Position numbers and translations under genes: made by a program. The notes beneath the pieces were generated by a model. That model worked only from the letters and a program-made list of their open reading frames with translations. It did not search any database and had not been told where the DNA came from. DNA of 32,512 bases from Ruminococcus sp. UBA3286 (GTDB taxonomy: Bacteria; Bacillota; Clostridia; Oscillospirales; Ruminococcaceae), in assembly GCA_002362135.1 (NCBI GenBank), contig DETO01000080.1:1-32512 (forward strand), read 5' to 3'. The stretch's first letter is position 1, and every line of letters begins with the position of its first letter. Shown here piece after piece: positions 30,926 through 32,512 of this stretch.

Positions 30926-32041
30926 ATGAGTGACAAATTAAGATTATGCTGCCCATGCCATTTCGGTTTGGAAAGCGTGCTGAAATACGAAATTACAAAA
31001 ATAGGCGGAACTGATCTTAAAGTAAGCGACGGCAAGATAAGCTTCACGGGTGATGAAAATATTATGGCGCGCGCAAATATCTGCCTTTCAACTGCCGAAA
31101 GAGTTCTTATCGAACTTCTGACTTTCAAAGCCGAAACTTTCGAAGATCTCTTTCAAGGTGTCCGTTCAATTGAATTAGAGCGGTTTATCGGAGTTGACGA
31201 CGCGTTCCCCGTTAAAGGTCATTCCCTTAATTCAACCCTGCACAGCGTTCCCGACTGCCAGTCGATAATTAAAAAAGCTGCGGTTGAACGCCTTAAAAAT
31301 AAATACGGGATAAACTGGTTCAGCGAAACGGGTTCAACAGTGCAGATTCAATTCAGCATATTAAAAGATGTGGTTACGATCTATCTCGATACCAGCGGCG
31401 CAGGTCTCCACAAGCGCGGTTACAGGCGGAATTCCAATGCCGCCCCCATAAAAGAAACTCTCGCGGCAGGTATCGTTGATCTCGCACGAGTTCGCCCCGA
31501 TTCTATAGTCTGCGACCCATTCTGCGGCAGCGGTACGATACTCATCGAAGCGGCTATGAAGGCGCTGAAAATTCCAGTTGGCATTAATCGCCGATTTGCC
31601 GCCGAAAAATGGCAGTCCATCGATTCCATAATATGGCAGGAGGAACGTAAGCGCGCTATCGACGGCGTTGACCGCTCTGCGGCTTTTCAGGGATTCGGCT
31701 ATGATATTGACGATGCCGCCGTTGCGCTCACCCTTGATAATGCCCATAAAGCAGGCATAAAATCCAGACTTCGCATTGAACAGGCTGATATTTCGAAATT
31801 CAGGCAGCCCGAAGATTCTATTGTTATCTGCAATCCTCCGTATGGCGAAAGGCTTCTTGAACTTCGCGAGGCGGAAAATATCTACCGCCAAATGGGACGA
31901 GTTCTCAGTCACGGCGGAGACAGCCAGAGCTATATAATTTCACCACACGAGCAGTTTGAGCAGTTCTTCGGCGACAGCGCTAAACGCCGCCGCAAACTTT
32001 ACAACGGCATGATCAAATGCCAGCTTTATATGTATTTTTAA
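30926..32041 (+). CDS. THUMP-domain class I SAM-dependent RNA methyltransferase
   Basis: The 371-residue protein has an N-terminal ferredoxin-like/THUMP region (~1-155), the family segment HKRGYRRNSNAAPIKETLAA, an SAM-binding motif CDPFCGSGTILIEAA and the catalytic N6/N2-methyltransferase motif NPPYGERL. It resembles the N-terminal half of RlmL and the B. subtilis YpsC group, which methylate a guanosine N2 of 23S rRNA; the exact target is not certain. AGGTGA precedes the ATG. Its stop overlaps the comF start (TAATG). Confidence 0.93.
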   Translation: MSDKLRLCCPCHFGLESVLKYEITKIGGTDLKVSDGKISFTGDENIMARANICLSTAERVLIELLTFKAETFEDLFQGVRSIELERFIGVDDAFPVKGHSLNSTLHSVPDCQSIIKKAAVERLKNKYGINWFSETGSTVQIQFSILKDVVTIYLDTSGAGLHKRGYRRNSNAAPIKETLAAGIVDLARVRPDSIVCDPFCGSGTILIEAAMKALKIPVGINRRFAAEKWQSIDSIIWQEERKRAIDGVDRSAAFQGFGYDIDDAAVALTLDNAHKAGIKSRLRIEQADISKFRQPEDSIVICNPPYGERLLELREAENIYRQMGRVLSHGGDSQSYIISPHEQFEQFFGDSAKRRRKLYNGMIKCQLYMYF

Positions 32042-32512
32042 TGTTTCAAAATTTTCTGGGCAAATTATCCTCTTGGATATATCCTGTCAGATGTCCTGTC
32101 TGCGGCGATTTTATCGAATATGGCGAGGATTTTTGCGATGAATGCAAATCAAAATTCACGGAAAACCGCCTTGACCGCCATATAGATCACGTCGAAAAAA
32201 TCATCGCGCTCTTTGAATATAACGCCGAGATCGCGCCTGCCGTCATGCTGATGAAAGACGGAATTTTCGGCAATGCTCCATATGCTTTCGGCAAAGCCGT
32301 TGCAGAAAAGCTTCAAAATTGCGAAATCAGCAGCAATATCGATTTTATTATTCCCGTTCCGCTTCACAAGAAAGATTTGAAACGCCGCGGCGAAAATCAA
32401 TCTTTTCTTATCTCAAAGGAAGTCGGAAAAATCCTCAAAATACCCGTCAGAAAAAATATCGTCGTGAAAACTCTTATAACCGCGCCGCAGAAAAATCTTT
32501 CACGCGAAATGC
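32041..32512 (+). CDS. comF: ComF family protein (partial, cut by window end)
   Basis: Translation from the ATG at 32041 gives 157 residues with no stop before the window ends. An N-terminal zinc finger (C18-P-V-C21 and C32-D-E-C35) is followed by a type I phosphoribosyltransferase-like domain: IIPVPLHKKDLKRRGENQS near 109-127 and TAPQKNLSRE at the end, both typical of ComF/ComFC. ComFC is needed for DNA uptake in competent bacteria, although ComF proteins are also widespread in species not known to be competent. The phosphate-binding loop should lie just beyond the window. It is coupled to the RNA methyltransferase by a TAATG overlap. Confidence 0.9.
   Translation, partial: MFQNFLGKLSSWIYPVRCPVCGDFIEYGEDFCDECKSKFTENRLDRHIDHVEKIIALFEYNAEIAPAVMLMKDGIFGNAPYAFGKAVAEKLQNCEISSNIDFIIPVPLHKKDLKRRGENQSFLISKEVGKILKIPVRKNIVVKTLITAPQKNLSREM

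Overview
The window is a stretch of chromosome from a spore-forming, Gram-positive anaerobe of the class Clostridia, most likely a Ruminococcus-like member of the Oscillospiraceae. Three things point there: a complete spoIIAA-spoIIAB-sigF operon, a secreted leucine-rich-repeat protein ending in a type I dockerin (a cellulosome-type module), and the gene orders tig-clpP-clpX and rplS-lepB-rbgA-rnhB-yraN. Strong Shine-Dalgarno sites, ATGA/TAATG start-stop overlaps and moderate GC content fit. No rRNA, tRNA, CRISPR array, prophage or transposase gene was seen.

Layout. 1-6.0 kb is the accessory part: a SHOCT membrane protein divergent from an XRE repressor with three similar operator-like sites between them, a zinc-phospholipase-C-like protein without export signal, an LRR-dockerin protein, a PAS-GGDEF protein with a degenerate receiver domain, and a patatin-like lipase. 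6.0-12.0 kb is proteostasis: a ClpC-like ATPase with a shortened middle linker, a cysteine-rich micro-protein, and tig-clpP-clpX. 12.2-18.4 kb is a long minus-strand gene series: rplS with a structured leader, two signal peptidases I, rbgA, rnhB, yraN, thrC and a metallophosphoesterase. 18.4-21.5 kb is a tightly overlapping operon: DUF896 protein, cytidine deaminase, TIGR03960-type radical SAM protein and its DUF2344 partner. 21.6-25.5 kb runs the other way: lepA, a small membrane protein, a zinc-ribbon membrane protein and hemW. 25.5-26.9 kb is the sporulation sigma-F operon. 27.1-32.5 kb holds a flavin-reductase-like protein, a BofC-C-domain protein, a class A penicillin-binding protein, a THUMP RNA methyltransferase and the start of comF (cut by the window end).

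Most interesting signals. (1) A 161-bp MITE-like element with perfect 20-bp terminal inverted repeats (23847-24007) sits exactly between two genes. It supplies the last nine codons and stop of the upstream gene and lies just before the Shine-Dalgarno site of the downstream gene. An 8-bp flanking repeat allows the ancestral junction to be reconstructed as an ATGA overlap. A diverged half copy lies at 3779-3833. (2) Short GGCA palindromes (AGGCAACACCGC type) lie directly downstream of a -10 hexamer at tig, the flavin-reductase gene and, in a looser form, spoIIAA, suggesting a shared operator or 5'-terminal mRNA structure. (3) The spoIIAA leader can be drawn as an H-type pseudoknot. (4) The zinc-PLC-like protein keeps eight side-chain zinc ligands but cannot have the mature N-terminal Trp ligand. 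No wholly new multi-gene system is evident.
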